Assembly: GCA_003497555.1 (NCBI GenBank)
Contig: DNNS01000292.1
Coordinates: 1 to 6,435 of the forward strand
DNA: 6,435 nucleotides
Reading direction: 5' to 3'
Origin: Spirochaetia bacterium
GTDB lineage: Bacteria; Spirochaetota; UBA12135
The notes below the pieces were generated by a model, which saw only the letters and a list, made by a program, of their open reading frames with translations, made no database searches and had not been told where the DNA came from. How positions within the stretch are numbered: position 1 is the first letter of the stretch; each line of letters opens with the position of its first letter. This document shows, piece after piece, positions 1 through 6,435 of the stretch. The translations under genes and the position numbers were made by a program.

Positions 1-632
1 ATGGTATTTACTTTTTCATTGCGTGAAACAAACCCGGTTTCACCAAGCACACCCCAGTTCAGGGTAACAGACGGCAGGCCGAGCGAACGCCGGTAAAAAG
101 AAAATTTATCAAGGAAGGTATTGGCTGCTGCATAATTACTCTCTCCCAGCCCCCCGTACAGCGCAGAAATAGACGAGAACATCAGAAAATAATCTAATTT
201 GGCATCAAGCGTTGCGGTGTGGAGATTCCAGGTACCGTTTACTTTCGGCCTGATTACTTTCAGGAATTTTTCCTGATCCATTCCCGAGATCATGGCATCT
301 TCAAGCACCATGGCCGAATTTACAACGCCTTTAAGCTCCGGCATGGTAGATTTGATTTCAGTTAGCATGCTGTTTACCGCATCGGCTTCGGTTATATCTA
401 CTTTAAAGATTTTTACCTGTACGCCGTTTTTCTCAAGCTCGGCAATAATAGCCTTGTCTTGTTCGGTTTTAAGCCCGCTGCGGCCGGTAAGGGCAATTGA
501 GCCTGCTCCTTTTTGGACCATCCATCTGGCTACCGCAATACCGAAACCGCTGCATCCGCCGGCAATAAGATATGTCGCATCTTTACGGAATCTGATTTCT
601 GCAGGAGGAGCTATACGTATTTTTTCTTCATT
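1..632 (-). other. Catalytic ketoreductase (KR) domain, cut at its C-terminus by the window edge
   Basis: The KR reduces the beta-keto group with NADPH. The nucleotide motif is YLIAGGCSGFG (usual TGGxxGxG with the first Thr replaced by Ala), followed by a NADPH-type TGR in SIALTGRSG. The catalytic set is complete: Lys in RPKVNGTWNLH (243-245), Ser in FSSIS (171-173), Tyr in ESNYAAANTF (132-134) and the following Asn (120-122). The LDD-like loop reads VLED (297-308), which keeps the final Asp and resembles B-type KRs. The last visible residues, LNWGVLGETGFVS, are the normal WG segment, so only the end of the domain and the expected ACP are off-window. Confidence 0.94.
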
Positions 633-3600
633 CATGGTAAGAACAACTTTCCCAATCTGCCTGGACTGCCCGAGAAAACGGAAAGCATCTATTACGCGCG
701 ATACCGGAAACTCGTGGCAGGGATGCGCCGGAAGCTGTTTTTTGGAAAATAATTCCATTAATTCGGTAAAACGTTCACCGGCAAATTCCGGCCGCTGCCC
801 GAGCAGACGGTCAATATCAACTGCATGATAGGAAAGATTATTTCCAAAAGGTTTAAGTCCGATACGGGTGTTTCCATAAATATCGGTTTTGCCGATTTCA
901 ATAAATCTGCCATAGGGCGCAAGTGTATTAATGCTCTGGGTCAGGGCTTTTCCGGCAATGGAGTTTACTACAACATCTACTCCGCGTCCGCCGGTTTTTT
1001 GCATTATTTGATCATGAAATTCCAGAGTGCGGGAGCTGTAAATATTTTCCACTCCAAGGCTGCGCAGAAATTCATGTTTTTCCCTGCTTCCGGCCGTAGC
1101 ATGAATCACTGCTCCGGACAGTTTAGCCAGGTGAATAGCGGCAATTCCCACGCCTCCGGCAGCGCCGTGAATAAGCACATGCTCGCCTTTACTCATGCGG
1201 CACAGATAATTCATGGCGTAATAAGCCGTAAGATAAACAATCGGCAAACCTGCGCCTTCAGCAAAGGTAAAACCTTCGGGTTTAAAAGCGGTATGACATT
1301 CGCGGGCCCAGGCTGTTCCGCCCAGGCAGCAGGGCGCCATGGCAATTACTTCATCGCCCGGTTTGAAACGCGTTACCGACTTGCCGACTGATTTGACTAT
1401 TCCGCTGCATTCCAGCCCGAAATTCCTGCCGTACAAACCGCCATTTACCGCTTCTTCCGAGAGCATACCAAGCGCCATCATTACATCGCGGAAATTAAGC
1501 GCTGCCGCTTTTACAGCAATTTCTACTTCATTGTCTGCGGCAGGTTTTCTGTCTGTTTCCTGCAGGCGCAGGTTATCAAGTATTCCGAACTCACTCGATA
1601 CCGTATAATACGGATACCCGCTGGATGGAACTTCTTTCAGCGCTGCCCGTTCTGCCGTACTTCTGTTAATGCGCATAAAACGGTTAATAAAGCGCTTGCT
1701 GCCGCGGAAAGCAACTTCTTCTTCTTTGGAGTTTTCTGAAAATCCGGTCTGCATTTCTTTAATAAGACCTGAAAGCTCTTCATCTTTTACTTCCGTGGAA
1801 AGATCAACAATACTTAGCGGCTGAACAGGCTGTTCATTGATAATTACCCGCCCCATTCCCCACATGGTTGCCTGGGAAATGGAAATACCGGAAATATTTT
1901 TATCGGGCGTTTCCGCTCCGCTGGTGATAATATAAAAATGCGGCGGATTATCAAGATTAAGTGAGGTTATCTCGTTTACGGTTTTAATTACAGATACGCA
2001 TTTTTTCTGATCGTTTTCAAGCAGTTCCGGGGTATATTCTCTGTGTATGGAATCAACCGGCCAGAAACAGGCAACAGCATCAGGTTTTTCGGAAGAAATA
2101 ATATTTCCGATTTTACCAGAAGTTTTTTCTACAGAAGAAATTTCGGTAATTATCATATTCTGTCTGCGGGCTGCAGAAATAAATCTGGCTGCAATACCCC
2201 GGCTGTCGGAAAGCACCAGGATTTTATCTTTTTTCGCCTGAATTTCTTTTTTATCATATTCAAAATCAGGACCGCAGGATATAAAAACCGTCTGCGCGGA
2301 AGCGTTTCCGGTTTCTACGTCAGTAGCAGGAAGTATATCGGTGAAACCTTCTTTTTCAAGTTTATTAACCCAGACCGGAAGCGGCATGGTGCAGTGGTTT
2401 TTACGTTCATCCTCAAACAGCCACCATCCTTCAGTCATGCCGAAAATCAGATCGAGATAGATCGGAGCCCTGGTGACTTCGAGCATAAGCAGAATACCCC
2501 TGGGGGCTAACAATTTTTTTACATGACCCAGGGTATGACTCAGATTTTTTGTTGCGTGCAGAACATCGGAAGCAACAATGATATCAAAGGAATGAAGATC
2601 AAAACCCTGATCGGACGGATCTTTTTCGATATCGAGAATTTTATACTGAACAAACGGATAAGCGCTGAATCTTTCCTGCGCCTTGATGTTAAACATGTGA
2701 GACACGTCGGTATAATAGTACTCGGCGCGATCCGCCGGAAGGACAGGAAGCATGGCCTGGGTCATACCCCCGGTGCCGGCGCCGATCTCGAGAATTTTTA
2801 CTGTCTGCGCTTCAGGCAGTCTGGACAGAAGATTCTGCATGGCGGTAACCGCTATTTCATTATACTTTTTAAAAGTATGCCCTTCTGTATAATAATCAAT
2901 TACATTTTCCCATTCGCGTTCGGGGAAAATCAGCATCACCGGATCTTTTTCTCCGGTAAGAACTTCTTTGATATAGGGTCCGCAGCGGTTAAGCAGGGTA
3001 AGTTCGCGGAATTTTGCATATTGTTCGCGCATTTTCTGCATGGCAAGAGCCATATCTTCATCAGGAGGCTCCTGGGCGACAGTATAGCTATTTTGGTTAT
3101 TGGTTAAATAGCCTCCGCCGGCAAGCAGCAGAAAAATATGATGAAAAAGCTTCTCATGGCGCCTGGCAATAGAGTGTTTGGTAAATAATTTTGCAGGTTC
3201 AAGAACATCGCCTTTCTTTAATGGTATGCCAAGTTTACGAAGGCCGGCAATAATGTATTTGAAAGTAAGCCGGTCAAGTGCAGGTTCAAAATCATTCAGA
3301 TATTCGGCATCAACCGGCCGGGCGAGAATTTCATCAATAATTTTACGCACGGGTTCTTTTATGGCGGGAGGCCGCACCAGATAATCAGCCGGGTGCCGGT
3401 ACAGATCATCTTCGCGGCGGGCTTTCATTTTCCACTGATATTCATAAAACCAGTTGTCCATTTCGCCGGCTACTTCGCCCCTTGAACCTTCAAGATATTG
3501 TGCGGTAAAGCCCTGTACTTCGGCAATAAGATTTTCTTTTTCATCAAAAATCCATAAATTAGCGCTCATCAGTTTTTCGCCGAAATGTATTTTCCGGGCA

Positions 3601-4475
3601 TAGCTGAAAAATTTATATCCTGACGGTTTTTGATGAAATTTAACTCTTTCAATATGCACCGGAATATATACGCCTTTGGTATAGTCGTTTTTCCCTTTCA
3701 TTATTCCGAAAGCGGTCTGAAAGCAGGCATCCAGAATTGAGGGATGCAGATTAAACTCGCCGAAACCTGAACGCAGGCTTTCGTGAACAACAACTTCACC
3801 CAGCGATTCGGTATTATTGCGCCAGCATTTTATCAGACCTTTAAAGGTAGGTCCCAAATTAAGGCCGCCTTCAAAAAGCTCCTTAAACATCACTTCCAGT
3901 TCAACAAGTTCCGGAGTACGTTTTCGTACATCGGCAAGACTGATTTTTTCGCTGCGGAATGAATCGCCGATATGGTTCATTTTGCCGTTGGAATGAATTA
4001 CCCAGGCTGCTTCCGGATCACGCTGGCGGGTGGAAATGGTATATTCACCCTCGTGTCCGTTAATTTCCAGCCTGATATGCGGAGTGTCTCCTTCATCAGG
4101 CAGAAAAAGAGCATTCATAAAATTAATATTTTCCAAAAATCCGAAAGTGCTGCCGAAAGAATTTATACCGGCGGAAATAGCCAGTTCAACATGTCCGGCT
4201 CCGGGATAAACCAGCGGACCCTGCACCTTATGATCGTCGATATAGGGAGTATTGCGCTTGTCAAGCATAATATCCCATATATAAGTATAGGCATCTTTAA
4301 CGCCGCGGGTAACATTCGCCAGATGCGGATGCGGCTGTTTGCCGGTACGAATTTTTTTTGATTCTTCGGTTTCCAGCCAGTATGATTCTTTCTGCCAGAC
4401 ATAATGGGGAAGTTTTACATATTCGCCCCCGGGGAAAATATTGTTCCATTTTAAATCATAGCCCCAGGTATATAA
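1..4475 (-). CDS. Type I polyketide synthase, DH-cMT-psiKR-ER-KR portion, downstream of the in-frame TAA, partial
   Basis: This is the in-frame continuation of the same PKS after the stop codon, open from 4475 to the left edge with no further stop. It carries the processing domains that methylate and fully reduce the beta-keto intermediate: DH (about 3489-4331), C-methyltransferase (about 2340-3293), structural psi-KR (about 1680-2339), ER (about 633-1628) and KR (1-632, its last residues and the expected ACP being off-window). Signature residues are present in each domain. The 5' boundary given is simply the first codon after TAA. No ATG, GTG or TTG occurs in frame until the ATG at 4266-4268, which is already inside the DH fold, and no convincing Shine-Dalgarno sequence precedes it. 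An automated gene caller would probably place the start there (giving 1-4268), but that would remove the start of the DH. I infer that this was originally one polypeptide with the upstream KS-AT part. Confidence 0.92.
633..1628 (-). other. Enoylreductase (ER) domain, MDR type
   Basis: The ER reduces the enoyl-thioester with NADPH. It is a medium-chain dehydrogenase/reductase domain. The substrate-binding half has ALNFRDVMMALGM and FGLECSGIV…GDEVIAMA. The nucleotide-binding half carries HGAAGGVG (1146-1169), a close match to the PKS ER consensus, then GGRGVDVVVNSIAG and GRFIEIGK. It ends IGKVVLTM. The position after ALGM, where a Tyr (MYPG) in modular ERs is linked to 2S methyl stereochemistry, holds Leu here (codon 1461-1463). 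The domain looks complete. Confidence 0.95.
1680..2339 (-). other. Structural (non-catalytic) ketoreductase subdomain, psi-KR
   Basis: In reducing PKSs the KR fold is split and its structural half precedes the ER. This stretch has the expected features: a degenerate Rossmann strand KILVLSDSRGIAARF without the full glycine motif, a later strand FYIITSGAE, and the diagnostic SISQATMWGMGRVIINEQP followed by IVDLS (about 1803-1890), equivalent to the usual QAPLWGLGRV…EHP…IDL. No catalytic Lys/Ser/Tyr set is present, as expected. It probably pairs with the catalytic KR at 1-632. Confidence 0.85.
2340..3293 (-). other. SAM-dependent C-methyltransferase (cMT) domain
   Basis: The cMT methylates the alpha carbon of the beta-ketoacyl chain. 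It starts with a helical N-lobe (FEPALDRLTFKYI, then RRHEKLFHHIFLLLAGGGYL). The SAM-binding motif I is ILEIGAGTGGMT (2766-2795 for its core), followed by the acidic strand YYYTDVS. The SDVLHAT motif (His codon 2556-2558) and LEVT (Glu codon 2478-2480) supply the His and Glu described as the catalytic dyad of PKS cMT domains. All core motifs are intact, so I expect activity. The roughly 195 bases between DH and this domain code for a linker with no recognisable motif. Confidence 0.93.
3489..4331 (-). other. Dehydratase (DH) domain
   Basis: The DH removes water from the beta-hydroxyacyl intermediate. It is a double-hotdog domain starting near HPHL. The first catalytic residue is the His in DHKVQGPLVYP (codon 4230-4232), matching HxxxGxxxxP. 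The second is the Asp in HPSILDACFQ (codon 3729-3731), matching HPxxLDxxxQ. They are 167 residues apart, normal for the family. Both catalytic residues are present, so the domain appears active if translated. Confidence 0.94.
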
Positions 4476-4529
4476 TTAACCAAGCGCAATCATGATATTA
4501 AGCATTTCTTTTTCCTGTCTGCGCAGGGT
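4332..4529 (-). other. Post-AT linker interrupted by the stop codon
   Basis: The linker runs from the end of AT through STLRRQEKEM, a short helix ending IALG, the stop, LYTWGYDLKW, then the hallmark KLPHYVWQKESYW (4377-4415), which corresponds to the LPxYPWQRxxYW motif that wraps back on KS-AT in this family. Both halves are conserved and in register around the stop, giving LG-stop-LY where the family usually has LG-x-LY. The segment after the hallmark is a short Lys/Glu-rich spacer before the DH. Confidence 0.85.
4476..4478 (-). other. In-frame TAA nonsense codon inside the PKS reading frame
   Basis: The reverse complement of 4476-4478 is TAA. The preceding codons read I-A-L-G and the following ones L-Y-T-W-G-Y in the same frame, so this is a one-codon event, not a frameshift. 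A single base change from CAA, GAA, AAA or several other sense codons would produce it. The base after the stop on the coding strand is T, a context generally favouring efficient termination. Ordinary Gln codons occur elsewhere in the gene (for example CAA at 3093-3095 and 3498-3500), so systematic reassignment of TAA to Gln is not indicated. Confidence 0.9.
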
Positions 4530-6435
4530 ACTGACCACAGCTCCCTTTACAGAGAGCTCTTTAAAAGTAGCAGCTACGCTTGCTCCTAAAATCGGATGGG
4601 GAGCAATTTCTACAAAAGTGTTATATCCGTCTTGAATGATTTTTTTAACTCCGGGATAAAAATAAACAGGCTGCCTGATATTTTTAAACCAATAAGCAGC
4701 GTCAAGTTTGCTTCCGTCGTAAATGCCGCCGGTAACCGTGGAGTAAAAAGGAATTATGGATTTGGATGACTTGACTTTACCGGCTGATTTCAGGAAATCA
4801 GCCTTGATTCCGTCTAACAGATAGCTGTGAAAAGGAACATCTACCCTTAAAATACGGCAGAAAATTCCGCGGTTTTCAAAATCTGCAGCCAATTTATCTA
4901 TTGAATCGCTTGCTCCGGAAAGCGTAACCATTTTAGGGCCGTTAATAGCTGCAAGGTTGATTGTCCCGGAATATGCGCTGATTTCGTCTTCGGCTTCGGA
5001 CTGGGAAATACCGGCGGCTAACATTTTTCCGATTCCGGAGGCTGCTGCCTGGCAGCGGCTGCGCCAGAAAACTACCCGGGTTGCTTCTTCGAGGCTTAAG
5101 GCGCCGCATGCCCATGCTGCAGCCACTTCGCCTATACTGTGCCCGATAATGGCATCAGGTTTGATTCCCATATTCATCCAGACTTTTGCCAAACCGGCCT
5201 GCAGGGCAAAAATTGCCGGCTGGGCTACTTCGGTTTCATCCATCCGCGAAGTTTTTTCATTTTTTTTAAGTTCAGCCATAAGGCTTGATTTTTCTTTTTT
5301 AAGCCATCCGAATTTCTTTAAATATTTGTCAATTTCTTCAATAGTGCTGCGGAAAACATCATTGGTTTCAAGAAGCTCACGCCCCATGGCATACCACTGC
5401 GGACCCTGCCCTGAAAAAACAAAAACCGTTTTTGATTTTCCGTGCTCGAGACCCTGCCGCTTGCTGATAATCTGTTTGGTTAGTTCTCCGTCAGTAGTAA
5501 AGGCTTTCAGAGATTTTAAAATATCATTTTTATTTTCAAAAGCAACAGCCAGGCGGTTATCGTGAGCGGAACGGCGCGCTCCAAGGGAATAACAGATATC
5601 GTACAGATTTTCATTGCTGTTTTTTAAAAATGTCATATACTCGGAAGCAAGATCTTTTAATGCGCGGGAAGAACGTGCAGACAGGGTAAAAACCCCGGGA
5701 CCGCTGAAATTTTTTTGTTTATTATCTTTTTTTTCGGATTTAAGCGGTGCAGAGTGCAGTACGGCATGTACGTTAGATCCGCCGAAACCGAAAGAATTAA
5801 TGCCTGCGAAAATTATTTCATCTTTTTTGGTTCCAAGCGGTGTTGTATTCTGGACAACCTTCATGCGGTATTTTTTGAAATCTATTTTGGGATTGGGATT
5901 TTTAAAATGAATACTGGCCGGAACCATGCGGTTTTTTAACGAATAGGCAAGTTTTACCAGTCCGGCTACACCGGAAGCAGGTTCAAGATGACCGATATTA
6001 CTTTTAACGGAACCAACCAGAAATTGTTCGTTTTCCTTGCGGTTTTTACCAATTACAGTGCCTATAGCTTCGCTTTCAATAGGATCGCCGGCTGCGGTAC
6101 CTGTGCCGTGAGCTTCGATATAATGAACAGATTTGGTAGAAATACCTGCATCTCTGTAAGCATCTTCAAGCGCCATGATCTGGGAATCAACACTGGGCAT
6201 GGCCATTCCGTTGGTACGTCCGTCCTGATTGGTAGCAGTACCTGCAATAAGAGCATATACCGGGTCACCGTCTTTTAATGCCCGGGAATATGGTTTAATA
6301 TATAGTACTGCAGAGCCTTCGCTGCGAATATAGCCGTTGGCTGCTGCATCAAAAGTATGACTGCGCGCATCGGGCGATAAAAAACCGCCTTTACTGAAGC
6401 CCATTTCAGGTTCGGGTTTTAAAATTGCGTTTACT
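4476..6435 (-). CDS. Type I polyketide synthase, KS(partial)-AT portion, ending at an in-frame TAA
   Basis: This is the upstream part of a multidomain PKS. It condenses an acyl chain with an extender unit (KS) and loads that extender from CoA onto the carrier protein (AT). The frame is already open at the right edge, where V-N-A-I-L-K-P-E-P-E precedes the first visible Met (6402-6404). That Met lies inside the KS and is not the start; the true N-terminus and the KS active-site Cys are off-window. Numbering from that Met, the KS C-terminal part covers residues 1-217 (EAHGTGT, NIGHLE, GFGGSN), a KS-AT linker 218-326, and the AT 327 to about 625 (GQGPQW, GHSIGE, VPFHS). The frame stops at residue 642 (…IALG-TAA) inside the post-AT linker, and the next codons continue the family sequence in the same frame. 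The stop therefore looks like an interruption, not the natural protein end. PKS identity is near certain. Whether a functional KS-AT protein is made is unknown; it would lack its own carrier protein. Confidence 0.93.
   Translation of the reverse strand, partial: VNAILKPEPEMGFSKGGFLSPDARSHTFDAAANGYIRSEGSAVLYIKPYSRALKDGDPVYALIAGTATNQDGRTNGMAMPSVDSQIMALEDAYRDAGISTKSVHYIEAHGTGTAAGDPIESEAIGTVIGKNRKENEQFLVGSVKSNIGHLEPASGVAGLVKLAYSLKNRMVPASIHFKNPNPKIDFKKYRMKVVQNTTPLGTKKDEIIFAGINSFGFGGSNVHAVLHSAPLKSEKKDNKQKNFSGPGVFTLSARSSRALKDLASEYMTFLKNSNENLYDICYSLGARRSAHDNRLAVAFENKNDILKSLKAFTTDGELTKQIISKRQGLEHGKSKTVFVFSGQGPQWYAMGRELLETNDVFRSTIEEIDKYLKKFGWLKKEKSSLMAELKKNEKTSRMDETEVAQPAIFALQAGLAKVWMNMGIKPDAIIGHSIGEVAAAWACGALSLEEATRVVFWRSRCQAAASGIGKMLAAGISQSEAEDEISAYSGTINLAAINGPKMVTLSGASDSIDKLAADFENRGIFCRILRVDVPFHSYLLDGIKADFLKSAGKVKSSKSIIPFYSTVTGGIYDGSKLDAAYWFKNIRQPVYFYPGVKKIIQDGYNTFVEIAPHPILGASVAATFKELSVKGAVVSTLRRQEKEMLNIMIALG
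4530..5426 (-). other. Acyltransferase (AT) domain, probably malonyl-CoA specific
   Basis: The AT transfers an extender acyl group from CoA to the carrier protein. It begins VFVFSGQGPQW. The nucleophile Ser is in GHSIGE (Ser codon 5136-5138), the conserved substrate-binding Arg is in FWRSR, and the catalytic His is in VPFHS (His codon 4827-4829). Phe immediately before that His, and Ile rather than Gln after the Ser in GHSxG, are features of malonyl-type ATs; methylmalonyl ATs usually show YASH and GHSQG. Malonyl use also fits the downstream cMT, which would supply branches from SAM. Specificity is inferred from motifs only. Confidence 0.93.
5427..5753 (-). other. KS-AT linker (KS C-terminal extension)
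   Basis: This stretch of about 109 residues joins KS to AT. It starts with a Lys/Ser-rich flexible run after the KS end, then has the usual F-T-L-S-A-R-S segment (near 5690), a helical part with YDICYSLGARRSAHDNRLAV, and ends just before the AT start. This layout matches the alpha/beta linker that packs between KS and AT in fatty acid and polyketide synthases. The length and motifs are ordinary. Confidence 0.8.
5754..6435 (-). other. Ketosynthase (KS) domain, C-terminal portion
   Basis: The KS performs decarboxylative Claisen condensation. The visible part begins just after where the active-site Cys motif would lie; the phrase FSKGGFLSPDARSHTFDAAANGY is the usual segment following it. The two catalytic histidines are present: the one in EAHGTGT (6108-6110) and the one in NIGHLE (5988-5990). 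The domain closes with the GFGGSN glycine-rich motif and VHAVL. The active Cys cannot be assessed because it is outside the window. Confidence 0.95.

Larger units (their letters stand above)
1..6435 (-). pseudogene. Whole PKS gene read through the stop: KS-AT-DH-cMT-psiKR-ER-KR, possibly broken
   Basis: This entry records the composite gene. The KS-AT part and the DH-to-KR part share one frame, and the AT-DH junction reads as a normal post-AT linker with a single nonsense codon, so together they make one highly reducing, C-methylating PKS of more than 2,140 visible residues. Family knowledge: in such enzymes AT loads malonyl, KS condenses, cMT methylates the alpha carbon using SAM, KR makes the beta-hydroxyl, DH removes water and ER reduces the enoyl group. 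Every one of these activities except the off-window KS Cys and ACP Ser has recognisable catalytic residues. There is no second stop, frameshift or deletion, so decay, if real, is very recent. A sequencing or assembly error at one base would make this an intact gene, which is why pseudogene status is only tentative. Confidence 0.5.

Noticed and set aside
292..1608. Overlapping plus-strand open frames (292-828, 825-1391, 1339-1608)
   Set aside because: They lie antisense to well-conserved ER and KR coding sequence, have no recognisable motifs and are rich in Ser/Phe/Ile as expected from reverse reading of a PKS gene.
2043..3384. Plus-strand open frames opposite the cMT (2043-2510, 2523-3107, 3178-3384)
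   Set aside because: The minus strand here encodes clear cMT motifs in the main frame; the antisense translations show no domain signature.
4351..4358. Run of eight T (AAAAAAAA on the coding strand) as a frameshift site
   Set aside because: The frame is the same on both sides (EESKKIRTGKQPHPHL), so there is no sign of a frameshift or programmed slippage.
4163..4402. A 79-residue minus-strand open frame across the DH start, just downstream of the TAA
   Set aside because: It is in a different frame from the PKS. The main frame through the same bases gives YVWQKESYW and the DH motif DHKVQGPLVYP, so this is a shadow and not a small gene filling the gap.
4476..4478. Alternative genetic code in which TAA is a sense codon
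   Set aside because: Only one TAA occurs in about 2,144 codons while CAA and CAG serve as Gln normally; a reassigned codon would be expected more often.
4440..4500. Terminator or promoter at the stop codon marking a true gene boundary
   Set aside because: No hairpin with a T-tract and no convincing promoter elements are visible; the bases are ordinary coding sequence for the post-AT linker.
6402..6404. ATG as the start of the KS-AT gene
   Set aside because: It codes for a Met inside the KS; the conserved KS sequence continues upstream of it to the right edge without a stop.

Overview
The window lies entirely inside one very large minus-strand gene: a type I, highly reducing polyketide synthase (PKS) that runs off both ends. 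One reading frame (codons occupying positions 3k to 3k+2, read from 6434 down to 3) can be followed for about 2,144 codons. It is interrupted by exactly one in-frame stop, a TAA at 4476-4478.

Reading from right to left (protein N to C), the visible domains are: the C-terminal part of a ketosynthase (KS; its active-site Cys lies off the right edge), a KS-AT linker, a complete acyltransferase (AT, malonyl-type motif), the post-AT linker carrying the stop codon, a complete dehydratase (DH), a complete SAM-dependent C-methyltransferase (cMT), a structural non-catalytic ketoreductase half (psi-KR), a complete enoylreductase (ER), and nearly all of a catalytic ketoreductase (KR). An acyl carrier protein would be expected next, beyond the left edge. 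The order KS-AT-DH-cMT-psiKR-ER-KR is that of a fully reducing, C-methylating PKS. If all domains worked, each extension could give a saturated, alpha-methyl-branched two-carbon unit from malonyl-CoA, SAM and NADPH. Whether the enzyme is iterative or one module of an assembly line cannot be told from this window.

The main anomaly is the TAA. It falls in the conserved linker between AT and DH, and the sequence on both sides of it is family-typical and in the same frame, so only one codon is affected. There is no credible new start site before the DH domain. The likeliest readings are a recent nonsense mutation (a pseudogene or strain-specific knockout) or a base-call or assembly error. A genuine split into two polypeptides or stop readthrough is less likely.

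The organism is probably bacterial: there are more than 6 kb of uninterrupted coding sequence without introns, and base composition looks moderate (mid-40s percent GC by eye, not calculated). The same domain order is best known from fungal highly reducing PKSs but also occurs in bacteria, and I cannot name a lineage. There is no non-coding stretch, RNA gene, mobile element, promoter or terminator that I can support; open reading frames on the plus strand and in other frames are shadows of this gene.
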